A DNA stretch of 33,781 nt from DASUMP01 sp036277635 (GTDB taxonomy: Bacteria > Actinomycetota > Acidimicrobiia > IMCC26256 > PALSA-610). The position numbers and the translations under genes are program-made. Location: assembly GCA_036277635.1 (NCBI GenBank), contig DASUMP010000051.1, positions 1 to 33,781 of the forward strand, given 5' to 3'. The notes beneath the pieces were generated by a model. That model did not search any database. It saw only the letters and a list, made by a program, of their open reading frames with translations, and was not told the DNA's origin. Numbering within the stretch: position 1 is the stretch's first letter; every line of letters begins with the position of its first letter. Shown in pieces: positions 26,300 to 33,781 of this stretch.

Positions 26300-27310
26300 G
26301 TGGTCAGTCCCGCGCACAGCGATGCGAACGCCGTCCGCCGGGTGGGTCTGCTCGCGGCGCTCGTCGAAGGCGACACCCGCACGGCCTACGGCCTCGCTCG
26401 CGACGCGCTCGACGACGGCGTCGCCTTCGACGCGATCGTCGAGCAGCTCCTCGCGCCCGTCCACGCCGAGCTCGGCCGGCGCTGGGCCCGCGGCGAGCTC
26501 ACCGTCGCCGACGAGCACGCGGCGAGCGCGGCAGCCGCCGAGGTGTTGACGTTGCTCGCCGGGGCCCTCGAACCCGGCGACGGACCCGCAGTGGTCGTCA
26601 TGTGTCCCGACGGCGAGCACCACGCGCTCGGCGCGCACGCGGTCGCCGCCCACCTGCGGCTCGAAGGCGCGCGGGCCACGTTCCTCGGCGCGTCGCTTCC
26701 CGCCGTCGACCTGGCCGACTACGTCGAGTACCACGACGTCGACGCCGTGGTGCTCAGCGCGTCGATGGCGTCGTCGTTGCCCGCCGCGGCCGACGTGATC
26801 GCGGTGGCCCACGCGCACGGGATCCCCGTCGTGGTGGGTGGGAGAGCGTTCGACGTCGATGAGCGGCGCGCCCGGACCATCGGCGCCGACGCGCACGCGG
26901 TGACGCTGCGCGACGTGTCCGACACGATCGAACGATGGCAGCACGCGCGGCCGGAGATCGTCCAACCCGACGAGGCCACCTCTGACGAGACCTCGTCGGA
27001 GCGTCGTGCGCTCCGCGCGAACCAGCACGCGATCGTCGACGCCGCGTTGCGCGGCGCCGAGGTCGGTGGCGACGCGGCCGCTCGACTGGCACCGGAGGTC
27101 GTGCGCATCGTCGACGTGCTCGACGCCGCGCTCCTCGTCGACGACGCCGACCTCGTCGTGACGCACGTCGCCTGGCTGCGCGAGCGCTCGCTCGTCGCCG
27201 GCGACGACGACAGGCTCGTCGACCGGCTGCTCGACGCGCTCGCGGGTGCGTGCGGGCCGGAGCTCGGGCGCACCCGAACCCTGTGCGAGACCGCGCGCGA
27301 CGCGCGTTAG
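26300..27310 (+). CDS. cobalamin-binding sensor, CarH-like core without DNA-binding domain
   Basis: A 336-residue soluble protein. Residues about 15-95 form the helical B12-binding_2 bundle with RRWARGELTVADEH (Trp62, Glu72, His73); residues 95-205 are a Rossmann-like B12-binding domain with the E-x-H-x-x-G motif (Glu106, His108, Gly111), His108 being the expected lower cobalt ligand. Trp62 to His108 is 46 residues, identical to Trp131-His177 of Thermus CarH, and Glu72/His73 fall exactly where CarH has Glu141/His142. CarH His132, the ligand formed on illumination, is Ala63 here. There is no MerR helix-turn-helix; residues 225-336 are an unrecognised helical domain. GAGGAG lies 6 bases before GTG 26300. 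A light or cobalamin sensor acting through protein contacts is inferred. Its stop overlaps that of nei2. Confidence 0.85.
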   Translation: MVSPAHSDANAVRRVGLLAALVEGDTRTAYGLARDALDDGVAFDAIVEQLLAPVHAELGRRWARGELTVADEHAASAAAAEVLTLLAGALEPGDGPAVVVMCPDGEHHALGAHAVAAHLRLEGARATFLGASLPAVDLADYVEYHDVDAVVLSASMASSLPAAADVIAVAHAHGIPVVVGGRAFDVDERRARTIGADAHAVTLRDVSDTIERWQHARPEIVQPDEATSDETSSERRALRANQHAIVDAALRGAEVGGDAAARLAPEVVRIVDVLDAALLVDDADLVVTHVAWLRERSLVAGDDDRLVDRLLDALAGACGPELGRTRTLCETARDAR

Positions 27311-28140
27311 CCGTCGGGCGAGCTCGCAGCGGCTGTCGGCGGCGCGATCTGGCAGCGCGCGCACCAGTACGTGGTCCGGGCCTGCTCTCCCTGCCGGCGG
27401 CTGCGGATCCGGCCGCCACACCGTGGACACGCACGATTCGTCTTCCCGTAGACCGCGAGTGCGCCGCGGTAGGTGGTGCGCGGCCCCGATCCGAGGTTGG
27501 CGCGCAGCTGCTGGTGTGCCGTGGCGATCAGCACTCGACGAGTGTCGAGGTCGAGTGCATCGAGCGGAGTGAACGGGTCGATGCGACACGCCCAGCAGAC
27601 CTCCGACTTGAACACGTTGCCCACTCCGGCGGCCATCCGTTGATCGAGCAACGCGACCCCGAGCTCGGTGTCGGGGGCGAGCGTCGCGAGTCGGCGCAGC
27701 ACTTCGTCGAGGTCGGCGTTTGCGTCGCAGAGGTCGGGTCCGAGGGTCGCGAGCTGCCGAGCCGCGCGCGACGCCGGCACCGCGCGGGCGCGCCCGCCGC
27801 GGCGGAGCTCCACCGTGGGTGCCGAGAAGCAGACCGCGGTGGTGCCGTCGGCGAGCGCGAGCACGGCGTGCGCTGCGTGCGCAGGCTTGCGCCACCGGGC
27901 GCCCGGCGCGTGCACGTGCCACGACCCGTGCATGCCGAGGTGGGTGTGGAGCGTGCTCCCGTCGGCGAAGTGCACCAGGAGGTGCTTGCCGCGCGACTCC
28001 ACTCCGTCGATCCGCGTGCCGGCCGCCGGGAGGTGACCGTCGTGGCGGCCGCGCCGCAGTTCGAGGCGCGCGAGCTCGCGCCCTTCGAGCACGGTGCGCA
28101 ACCTGGTCGCGGCTCGGTGGATCGTGTCGCCTTCGGGCAT
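27307..28140 (-). CDS. nei2: endonuclease VIII-like DNA glycosylase (Nei2 type)
   Basis: A 277-residue Fpg/Nei-family enzyme for oxidised pyrimidines and abasic sites. The N-terminus MPEGDTIHRAATRL is diagnostic of Nei, with catalytic Pro2 and Glu3; SRGKHLLVHF, HLGMHGSWHV and the helix-two-turn-helix segment MAAGVGNVFKSEVCWACRIDP are present. The C-terminal zinc finger is complete (CPRCGG...WCARCQ), unlike the glycosylase in the ilv block. It starts 14 bases after lhr, the same order as lhr (Rv3296) and nei (Rv3297) in Mycobacterium tuberculosis, so it is almost certainly co-transcribed with the helicase. Its stop (TTA, 27307-27309) overlaps the convergent stop of the cobalamin sensor. Confidence 0.93.
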   Translation of the reverse strand: MPEGDTIHRAATRLRTVLEGRELARLELRRGRHDGHLPAAGTRIDGVESRGKHLLVHFADGSTLHTHLGMHGSWHVHAPGARWRKPAHAAHAVLALADGTTAVCFSAPTVELRRGGRARAVPASRAARQLATLGPDLCDANADLDEVLRRLATLAPDTELGVALLDQRMAAGVGNVFKSEVCWACRIDPFTPLDALDLDTRRVLIATAHQQLRANLGSGPRTTYRGALAVYGKTNRACPRCGGRIRSRRQGEQARTTYWCARCQIAPPTAAASSPDG

Positions 28141-28154
28141 CGGTGGTCGCGGCG

Positions 28155-31100
28155 CTACGGCTTGAGGGTGAGGCCCTTGTAGCCGTCGACGAAGCCGTGC
28201 GCACGTAGGCGGTCGGCGAGTGGCGACTGGCGGGCGGGCTGGTCGTCGATACGTTCGAGCGCGAGCTTCGGGATGCGCCCTTCCTTGTGCGCGGTGACGA
28301 GCGCCTCCACCCAATCGACGCCCTCGGGCTCGGCGAACGGGAACGTGAGGAGCGAGCGTCCGGCGCGGTCGACGAGCGCAGCGAGGTTCCCATCGACGAG
28401 CACCGCGAGCGCGCCGGCCGCGCGTGCCGGTCGTCCGGGGTGCTCGGGCCACGCGAGCGCGGCGCCGTAAGGCTGCGCGGGGTCGGTGGCTGCGAGCACC
28501 AGCGCACGCGGCTCGTCACGTGACGGCTCCCGGTGGGAGCGCAGCCGGTCGACGGCGCCGGGCGACGCGAACTGCGCGGCGCCCAGCCCGGCGACGAACC
28601 AGCCCCGACGCGCGCGGCCTGCCTCTTCGAGCGCCCGCAGCACCGGGTACACGCCGGCGTACCCGCCGGGCACTCCCTCCGCCCGGACCGCTTCCCGCGT
28701 CACGACGCCGTGGCGTTCGAGCAGCTGGCGCGCGAGCGCGTGCGCGGTCTCGGTGGAGGTCGCCGCCGGTTCGAGCAACGGTGCGACCAGCGACCACCGC
28801 CCGGCCGCGGCGGGTGGACCGAGGCGGGTGAGGCGACCGACGCGAGGACGGGCGCGGGGGTCGCGACGGGCGGTGCGGCGGGCGGCCCGCCCGGCGCGCA
28901 GCGGCGCGAGCGTGTCGTTCGTGACCTCGCCCGCCCACACGAGGTCGTACAGCGCGGCGAGCAGCGTGGTGTCGTCCGGCCCGCCCGGCGCGGTGTCGGC
29001 CGCGGCCGCGGCGGCGAGCAGGTCGGGCCAGAACGACGCGCCCGCGCGACCCAGATGGGCGCGGATCGCGTCGTGCAACGGCCCATCGGGCGCGTCGAGC
29101 GGCGTCGTCGCCGGGGCCAGCACGCCGACGTGATCGCGGAAGTAGAGCCGCACCCGCCCGTCGTCGGCGCCCAGCGGACCGGCGCCGATCCACACCAGCT
29201 CGCCGGCGGCGCACAGCTCGTCGAGCATCGTCGGCCGGTAGCCGTCGACGCGGGACGGGAGCACGTCGCGCTCGAGCACCGAGACCGCGATCGCCGCACC
29301 CTGCAGCTGTTCGAGCGTCTCGACGAGCGCGTCGGTGCCGCGCCGGGCGCGCCCGATCCCGTGCCACGCCGGGAGGAAGCGCGCGAACGTGTCGCCGTCG
29401 ACCGGTTCGACCTCCCGGCGCAGTGCGGCGAGCGATCGGCGCCGCAGCGTCTGCAGCACGCGCGCGTCGCACCACTCGCGCGCGAGTCCGTCGGGTCGGA
29501 ACTCGCCGTGCAGCACGCGGCCGTCGACCTCGAGGCGGGCGAGCGCGTCGGCAACCCGTTCGGGCGTCGCGCCGAGGCGGCCCGTCACCTCGTCGATCGT
29601 GAACGGTCCGTGCGTCCGCGCGTAGCGAGCCACCAGCGCGTCGAGCGCCAGCACGACGGGTTCGGTGAACACGGTGGGCAGACCGGGCGGGATCGCCACG
29701 CCGAGCGCGTCGCGCAGCGTGCCCGCGTCTTCGGCGGCCGCGATCCGGTCGTGGCCCGCGACCCGTACCCGGATCGCGCGGCGTTCGGCGACCAGCGTCG
29801 CGATCCAGTCGGTCGGGTCGGCCGCCGCGCGCGCCACGATCTCGTCGACCGCGAGGTCGCCGAGGTCGCGCAGCAGATCGTGGAGGTCGTCGGCGTGGCG
29901 GGCGTGGCGTTCGGGGACGAGCCGTTGCAGCTCGAGCTCCAGCTGCGCGAGCGCAGCGGGGTCGAGCAGCTCGCGCAGCTCGTCGGCGCCGAGCAGCTCG
30001 CGCAGCAGGTCGCGGTCGAGCGCGAGCGCGGCGGCGCGCCGTTCGGCGAGCGGCGCGTCGCCTTCGTACATGTAGACCGCGATCCAGCCGAACAGCAGCG
30101 ACTGCGCGAACGGCGACGCCCGCCGCGTCTCCACGCTCACCGTGTGCACCTTGCGCGACCGGACGTCGGTGAGCACCTCGCGCAGCGCCGGCAGGTCGAA
30201 CACGTCGCGGAGGCACTCGCGCGTGGTCTCGAGCAGCATGGGGAAGGCCGGGTATCCCGACGCGACCTCGAGCAGGTCGGCGGCGCGCTGGCGTTGCTGC
30301 CACAGCGGCGTGCGCTCGCCGGGCCGGCGGCGGGGGAGCAAGAGCGCGCGCGCCGCGTTCTCGCGGAACCGCGACGCGAACAGCGACGTGGCCGGAAGGC
30401 GCGAGACGACGAGGTCTTCGACCTCGTCGGGCGCGGGCACGAGCACGTCGGTGGGCACCTCCTCCATCGCCTCGGGTAGGCGCAGGATGATGCCGTCGTC
30501 GCTCCACAGGACCTGGACCGGCAGCTCGAGCCGTTCGAGCCGCTCTTCGATCGCGAGCGCCCACGGCGCGTGGACGCGTGATCCGAACGGGGTGAGCACG
30601 CACACGCGCCAGTCGCCGATCTCGTCGGGGAAGCGCTCGACGACGATCGTGCGGTCGTCGGGGACCGCGCCGGTCACTTCGGCTTGCTCGTCGAGGTACG
30701 CCCGCAGGTTCGTGGCGGCGAGGGCGTCGAGCCCGTACTCGTCGCGCAGCCGGGTCTCGGCGCGCTCGCCGGGGAGCTCGCGCAGCTCGCGCACCATGGC
30801 GCCGATCGCCCGTCCGAGCTCGAGCGGCCGGCCCGGCTTGTCGCCCTTCCAGAACGGCATCTTCCCGGGCTCGCCGGGCGCGGGAGTGACCGTCACGCGG
30901 TCGTGACCGATCTCCTCGATGCGCCACGTGGACGCGCCGAGCACGAACGTCTCGCCCGGTCGGCTCTCGTAGACCATCTCCTCGTCGAGCTCGCCGACGC
31001 GCGCGCCGTCGGGGAGGAACACGCCGAACAAGCCCCGGTCGGGGATCGTCCCGCCGCTCTGCACCGCGACGCGCTGCGCGCCCTCGCGCGCCCGCACCCG

Positions 31101-32582
31101 TCCCTGGACGCGGTCCCACACGATGCGCGGCTTCAACCCCGAGAACCGATCCGACGGGTAGCGCCCCGACAGCAGGTCGAGCACCGAGGTGAACACGTCG
31201 TCGGAGAGCTCTGCGAAGCACGCGCACCGGCGCACCATCGCCGCCAGCTCCTCGACGTCGTACTCGTCCATCGCGCACGCGGCGACGATCTGCTGCGCGA
31301 GCACGTCGAGCGGGTTGCGCGGGTAGCGCATCTCCTCGACAAGACCGTCGCGCATGCGGCGCGCGACCGCGGCCGCTTCCACGAGGTCGCCGCGGTACTT
31401 GGGGAACAGCTTGCCGACGCTCGGCTCGCCCACGTTGTGCCCGGCGCGGCCGACGCGCTGCATCCCGCGCGCGACCGAACCTGGTGACTCGACCAGCACC
31501 ACGAGGTCGACGGTGCCCATGTCGATGCCGAGCTCCAGCGAGCTCGTGGCAACGAGCGCGCGCAGCCGCCCCGCCTTGAGGTCGCTCTCGATCTGGAGTC
31601 GCTGCTCGCGTGCGAGCGACCCGTGGTGCGCGCGCACGAGCTCCTCGCCCGCGAGGTCGTTGAGGCGCGCCGCCAGCCGTTCGGCGAGCCGGCGCGCGTT
31701 GCAGAAGACGATCGTGGTGCGGTGCTCGCGGATCAGGTCGAGGATGCGCGGGTGCACGTGTGGCCAGATGGAGGTGCGCGGCTCCGACGCGTTGCCCGCC
31801 TCGTCGTAGGTGAGCGCGGCGGCCGGCGACATCGCCGGATCCGCCATGTCCTCCACCGGCACGATCACTTCCACGTCGAGCTGCTTGCGCGCCCCCGCGT
31901 CGACGATCGTGACCGGACGCGCACCATCTGTCGTCTGCCCGCCGAGGAACCGCGCGATCTCGTCGAGCGGACGCTGTGTGGCCGACAACCCGATGCGCTG
32001 CGGCGGCCGCTCGCAGATCGCCTCGAGACGTTCCAACGAGAGTGCGAGGTGCGCGCCGCGCTTCGTCGGTGCGAGCGCGTGGATCTCGTCGATGATCACC
32101 GTCTCGACCGAACGCAGCACCTCGCGCGCTCGCGACGTGAGCATGAGGTAGAGCGACTCGGGGGTGGTGATGAGGATGTCGGGTGGCGTGCGCACGAGCG
32201 CAGCCCGGTCCTTGCTCTCGGTGTCGCCGGTGCGCATCGCGACCGTGGGTTCGTGGAACGGCACGCCGAGGCGTTCGGCGGCGAGCGCCGATCCCGCGAG
32301 CGGCGAGCGCAGGTTCTTCTCGACGTCGACCGCGAGGGCGCGCAGCGGCGACACGTAGAGCACCCGGCACCGCTGTTGCTTGTCGGGCACCGGCGCCGAG
32401 CCGAGCCGGTCGATGGCCCAGAGGAACGCAGCCAGCGTCTTGCCCGACCCCGTCGGCGCCAGGATCAGCGTGTGCTCACCGGCCGCGATCGCGGGCCATC
32501 CCAGCGTCTGGGGGTCGGTCGGGGCGGGGAAGCTGGACTCGAACCAGGCCCGCACCGCCGGCGAGAAGCGGTCGAGCACCAC
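28155..32582 (-). CDS. lhr: Lhr-type superfamily 2 ATP-dependent helicase
   Basis: A 1475-residue full-length Lhr, a 3'-5' DNA translocase and RNA:DNA helicase linked to repair. The core shows LAPTGSGKT (Walker A, 41-49), TESKDRAALVRTPPDILITTPESLY, DEIH at 165-168, and motif V/VI LELGIDMGTVDLVV through GMQRVGRAGH. Winged-helix and Lhr-specific domains follow to about 850; the long C-terminal domain ends FVDGYKGLTLKP, the Lhr signature end. The start is GTG 32582 (a second GTG follows immediately). A TACCCT box lies 7 bases upstream within a motif resembling the mycobacterial LexA-independent damage promoter. nei2 follows 14 bases downstream. Tandem palindromic repeats lie just upstream of the promoter. 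Confidence 0.95.
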   Translation of the reverse strand: MVLDRFSPAVRAWFESSFPAPTDPQTLGWPAIAAGEHTLILAPTGSGKTLAAFLWAIDRLGSAPVPDKQQRCRVLYVSPLRALAVDVEKNLRSPLAGSALAAERLGVPFHEPTVAMRTGDTESKDRAALVRTPPDILITTPESLYLMLTSRAREVLRSVETVIIDEIHALAPTKRGAHLALSLERLEAICERPPQRIGLSATQRPLDEIARFLGGQTTDGARPVTIVDAGARKQLDVEVIVPVEDMADPAMSPAAALTYDEAGNASEPRTSIWPHVHPRILDLIREHRTTIVFCNARRLAERLAARLNDLAGEELVRAHHGSLAREQRLQIESDLKAGRLRALVATSSLELGIDMGTVDLVVLVESPGSVARGMQRVGRAGHNVGEPSVGKLFPKYRGDLVEAAAVARRMRDGLVEEMRYPRNPLDVLAQQIVAACAMDEYDVEELAAMVRRCACFAELSDDVFTSVLDLLSGRYPSDRFSGLKPRIVWDRVQGRVRAREGAQRVAVQSGGTIPDRGLFGVFLPDGARVGELDEEMVYESRPGETFVLGASTWRIEEIGHDRVTVTPAPGEPGKMPFWKGDKPGRPLELGRAIGAMVRELRELPGERAETRLRDEYGLDALAATNLRAYLDEQAEVTGAVPDDRTIVVERFPDEIGDWRVCVLTPFGSRVHAPWALAIEERLERLELPVQVLWSDDGIILRLPEAMEEVPTDVLVPAPDEVEDLVVSRLPATSLFASRFRENAARALLLPRRRPGERTPLWQQRQRAADLLEVASGYPAFPMLLETTRECLRDVFDLPALREVLTDVRSRKVHTVSVETRRASPFAQSLLFGWIAVYMYEGDAPLAERRAAALALDRDLLRELLGADELRELLDPAALAQLELELQRLVPERHARHADDLHDLLRDLGDLAVDEIVARAAADPTDWIATLVAERRAIRVRVAGHDRIAAAEDAGTLRDALGVAIPPGLPTVFTEPVVLALDALVARYARTHGPFTIDEVTGRLGATPERVADALARLEVDGRVLHGEFRPDGLAREWCDARVLQTLRRRSLAALRREVEPVDGDTFARFLPAWHGIGRARRGTDALVETLEQLQGAAIAVSVLERDVLPSRVDGYRPTMLDELCAAGELVWIGAGPLGADDGRVRLYFRDHVGVLAPATTPLDAPDGPLHDAIRAHLGRAGASFWPDLLAAAAAADTAPGGPDDTTLLAALYDLVWAGEVTNDTLAPLRAGRAARRTARRDPRARPRVGRLTRLGPPAAAGRWSLVAPLLEPAATSTETAHALARQLLERHGVVTREAVRAEGVPGGYAGVYPVLRALEEAGRARRGWFVAGLGAAQFASPGAVDRLRSHREPSRDEPRALVLAATDPAQPYGAALAWPEHPGRPARAAGALAVLVDGNLAALVDRAGRSLLTFPFAEPEGVDWVEALVTAHKEGRIPKLALERIDDQPARQSPLADRLRAHGFVDGYKGLTLKP

Positions 32583-32589
32583 GCCGCCG

Positions 32590-32611
32590 AGGGTACCGCC
32601 GCCCTACGACA
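32590..32611 (-). promoter_or_regulatory. lhr promoter resembling the RecA-NDp/PafBC damage promoter
   Basis: On the minus strand TGTCGTAG (32611-32604) is followed by exactly 8 bases and TACCCT (32595-32590), then 7 bases to GTG 32582. The mycobacterial LexA-independent damage consensus is tTGTCRgtg-N8-TAnnnT. TGTCR, the final G, the N8 spacing and TAnnnT agree; the first T and two interior positions do not. Confidence 0.5.
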
Positions 32612-32624
32612 CCCACCCCTGCGG

Positions 32625-32677
32625 CCGAACAGAGGACACGAAGTGACGACACGCGTCATCTCGTGTCCCTTGCTCGG
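32625..32677. repeat. palindromic intergenic repeat, copy 1
   Basis: The 24-base arms at 32625-32648 and 32654-32677 are reverse complements at 19 of 24 positions, with a 5-base centre. The ends read CCGAACAGAGGACACG and CGTGTCCCTTGCTCGG. It is an imperfect near-copy of copy 2, whose start is exactly 60 bases further on. It lies between the lhr promoter and the stop of the upstream minus-strand gene. Confidence 0.75.
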
Positions 32678-32684
32678 GGATGCC

Positions 32685-32737
32685 CCGAGCAGAGGACACG
32701 AAGTGACGACGCGTGTCACCTGATGTCCCTTGCTCGG
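32685..32737. repeat. palindromic intergenic repeat, copy 2
   Basis: The ends CCGAGCAGAGGACACG and TGTCCCTTGCTCGG match copy 1 closely, and the element is again an imperfect dyad with a GTGACG-type inner arm. Flanking bases extend the outer arms to CCCC/GGGG. It ends 4 bases before the stop of the single-span protein gene, so it could also act as its transcript-end hairpin. Confidence 0.75.
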
Positions 32738-32741
32738 GGGG

Positions 32742-33263
32742 TCAGGCGCGAGCGACGCGGGACTCGGGGCAGATCGGGAGCCAGCCGGGCGCGACCGAGG
32801 CTTCGTCGGTGGCGACGTTGTTCTTGACGAGCGCGAGCACCGAGCCCGTCGCGCTCGGCTCGACCACACCGTTCCAGCCGCGGCTCGGCTGGCCGGGATA
32901 CTGCTGCACGATCGGAGCGTCTCGGTCGTCACGCACGACGGCACCCTGCGCCCGGAGCACCGCGACGACGTCGGCGACAGAAGCGGCGGTGTCGACCCGC
33001 ACGGAGAGGTGCCACGGGTCGCTCGCGGAGACGCGCTCGTAGTGACACGCGCGGATCACCTCGGTCGCGACCCCGGCATCGGCGAGCGGCTGGAGGAATC
33101 CGTTCTGGAGCTGCCCTTCGGCGGTCTCGACGGTGTTCGAACCCTGGCGCGGCACCATCAGCGCGCCACCCGCCAACGCGACCAACGCGACGAGGGCGAC
33201 GACCCGGACCCGCATCGACCGGCGCGAAGTGAGCGGCTCCTCGATCTCCGTCTCCACGGTCAC
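32742..33263 (-). CDS. uncharacterised single-span membrane or secreted protein
   Basis: A 173-residue protein of unknown function. Residues about 14-37 are basic (SRRSMR) followed by the hydrophobic run VVALVALVALAGGALMV, a single N-terminal membrane anchor or uncleaved signal; no lipobox cysteine follows. The remaining 135 residues would lie outside the membrane, with two cysteines (in IRACHYER and PICPES) that could form a disulphide and a repeated pattern of short beta-like segments. No family is recognised. The start is GTG 33263; GTG 33257, two codons later, has CACAAT six bases upstream and is an equally good start. It is divergent from the small membrane protein gene. Confidence 0.6.
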   Translation of the reverse strand: MTVETEIEEPLTSRRSMRVRVVALVALVALAGGALMVPRQGSNTVETAEGQLQNGFLQPLADAGVATEVIRACHYERVSASDPWHLSVRVDTAASVADVVAVLRAQGAVVRDDRDAPIVQQYPGQPSRGWNGVVEPSATGSVLALVKNNVATDEASVAPGWLPICPESRVARA

Positions 33264-33312
33264 ATTGTGTCGGACCCGCCGACGACTTGCCGGTCGACCC
33301 GGCCGCGCGTGG

Positions 33313-33318
33313 CAGGCT
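33313..33318 (+). promoter_or_regulatory. -10-like box (CAGGCT) of the small membrane protein gene
   Basis: CAGGCT is followed by 7 bases and GTG 33326, the same spacing as at other operon heads in this window. It is weaker than the others because the first T is a C. No convincing -35 box at 16-18 bases. Confidence 0.3.
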
Positions 33319-33325
33319 GATCGGC

Positions 33326-33619
33326 GTGGGGCGCGCCGGAATCAAGCGGAGGAAGCCCAAGCGGGCGGAAGGGCGGTGCGGCGCGGAGCTGGGGCCGGAC
33401 GACACTGACGCTCGACGCCTCTTCGGTCAGTTCACGTGGGCCGCGTACACGCCCGCCGGGAACCTCGAACGTCACAGGTTCTTGTGGCGTCAGGTGCAGC
33501 GCAACGGCGTCACCGGCTGGCGCGCCGCAGTCACTGCTGTGCTGTGGCTCGGTGCCGTGGCGTTGCTCGCCGGAACCGTGATCAGCGTCGTGGTCTTGCT
33601 CGTGCACGTACTCGTCTGA
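33326..33619 (+). CDS. small membrane protein of unknown function
   Basis: A 97-residue protein with a very basic N-terminus (IKRRKPKRAEGR), an amphipathic middle with LFGQFTWAAYTPAGNLERHRF and RNGVTGW, and one C-terminal hydrophobic helix of about 28 residues (AVTAVLWLGAVALLAGTVIS onward). GTG 33326 was chosen because the upstream extension to TTG 33287 is Pro/Arg-rich and overlaps the presumed promoter. No family is recognised. Codon use with strong third-position GC supports a real gene. A palindromic repeat lies 10 bases after its stop. Confidence 0.55.
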   Translation: MGRAGIKRRKPKRAEGRCGAELGPDDTDARRLFGQFTWAAYTPAGNLERHRFLWRQVQRNGVTGWRAAVTAVLWLGAVALLAGTVISVVVLLVHVLV

Positions 33620-33629
33620 GCGACCCACC

Positions 33630-33676
33630 AAAGGACGCTCAGGTACCGAATCGGTACTTCCTTGTCCTTTGCTCGG
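33630..33676. repeat. palindromic intergenic repeat, diverged copy 3
   Basis: AAAGGAC (33630-33636) pairs with GTCCTTT (33664-33670), and an inner stem of GGTACCGA (33642-33649) with TCGGTACT (33651-33658) is complementary at 7 of 8 positions. The right end GTCCTTTGCTCGG matches GTCCCTTGCTCGG of copies 1 and 2. It lies between convergent gene ends, suggesting a bidirectional transcript-end hairpin. Confidence 0.6.
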
Positions 33677-33687
33677 AGGGAGAGGCG

Positions 33688-33781
33688 TCAGTCGGGGGCA
33701 AGGATGTTGTTCGCCCAGGAGACGTCGGGGCGGGGGCGGCGGCGGGACGCGAGGTGGTCGGGGGCGTCGATCTCGAGACGG
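33688..33781 (-). CDS. 3' end of an unidentified gene, partial
   Basis: The minus strand is open from the window edge to TGA at 33688-33690, giving about 30 residues that end in DVSWANNILAPD after a Pro/Arg-rich stretch. The composition looks coding and no competing plus-strand gene is present, but the fragment is too short to assign a family. Only the C-terminus is visible. Confidence 0.4.
   Translation of the reverse strand, partial: RLEIDAPDHLASRRRPRPDVSWANNILAPD

Noticed and set aside
32625..32737. CRISPR array made of two repeats at a 60-base period
   Set aside because: Only two copies, the repeat itself fills almost the whole period, and there are no unique spacers or cas genes.

Overview
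The window is about 70% GC, has very dense coding, and reads as a chromosomal segment of an actinobacterium. Markers are an F420-dependent luciferase-like oxidoreductase, a mycothiol-type DinB/maleylpyruvate isomerase protein, the GlgE maltosyltransferase pathway with a TreS-maltokinase fusion, an lhr-nei2 pair as in mycobacteria, frequent GTG starts and apparently leaderless promoters. A deep actinobacterial lineage such as Acidimicrobiia would fit, but that placement is an inference. No phage, insertion sequence, CRISPR array, tRNA or rRNA was seen, and no gene-free stretch exceeds 300 bases.

Left part (1-8838): an F420-dependent oxidoreductase cut by the window edge and translationally coupled to a PYROXD2/phytoene-desaturase-like FAD oxidoreductase, both on the minus strand. 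Divergent from them is the branched-chain amino acid block ilvD - Fpg-type DNA glycosylase - ilvB - ilvN - ilvC. Between the glycosylase and ilvB lies an apparent transcription attenuator: a 15-residue leader peptide with a Val-Leu-Val-Val run, then two hairpins, the second ending in a T-rich tract.

Middle part (8870-15002): a DinB/MDMPI-family protein and an RhlG/FabG-like SDR on the minus strand, then a six-helix membrane protein followed closely by a 1184-residue GAF/PAS/SpoIIE-phosphatase/HATPase signalling protein.

Glucan part (15039-26164, minus strand): glgE, treS-mak fusion, malQ, glgB and glgX in one operon in which every junction is the same 4-base GTGA stop/start overlap. Together they convert trehalose to maltose, phosphorylate it, polymerise maltose 1-phosphate into alpha-1,4-glucan, branch it and debranch or remodel it. 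Divergent from glgE is a free-standing cobalamin-binding sensor that keeps the CarH photoreceptor spacing but has no DNA-binding domain.

Right part (27307-33781): nei2 and lhr, a DNA repair operon whose promoter resembles the LexA-independent (PafBC/RecA-NDp) damage promoter of mycobacteria; an uncharacterised single-span protein; a small membrane protein; and the 3' end of one more gene. Three related palindromic intergenic repeats sit at gene ends here. The points most worth following up are the B12 sensor, the ilvB attenuator, the damage-type lhr promoter, the serial GTGA operon and the palindromic repeat family.
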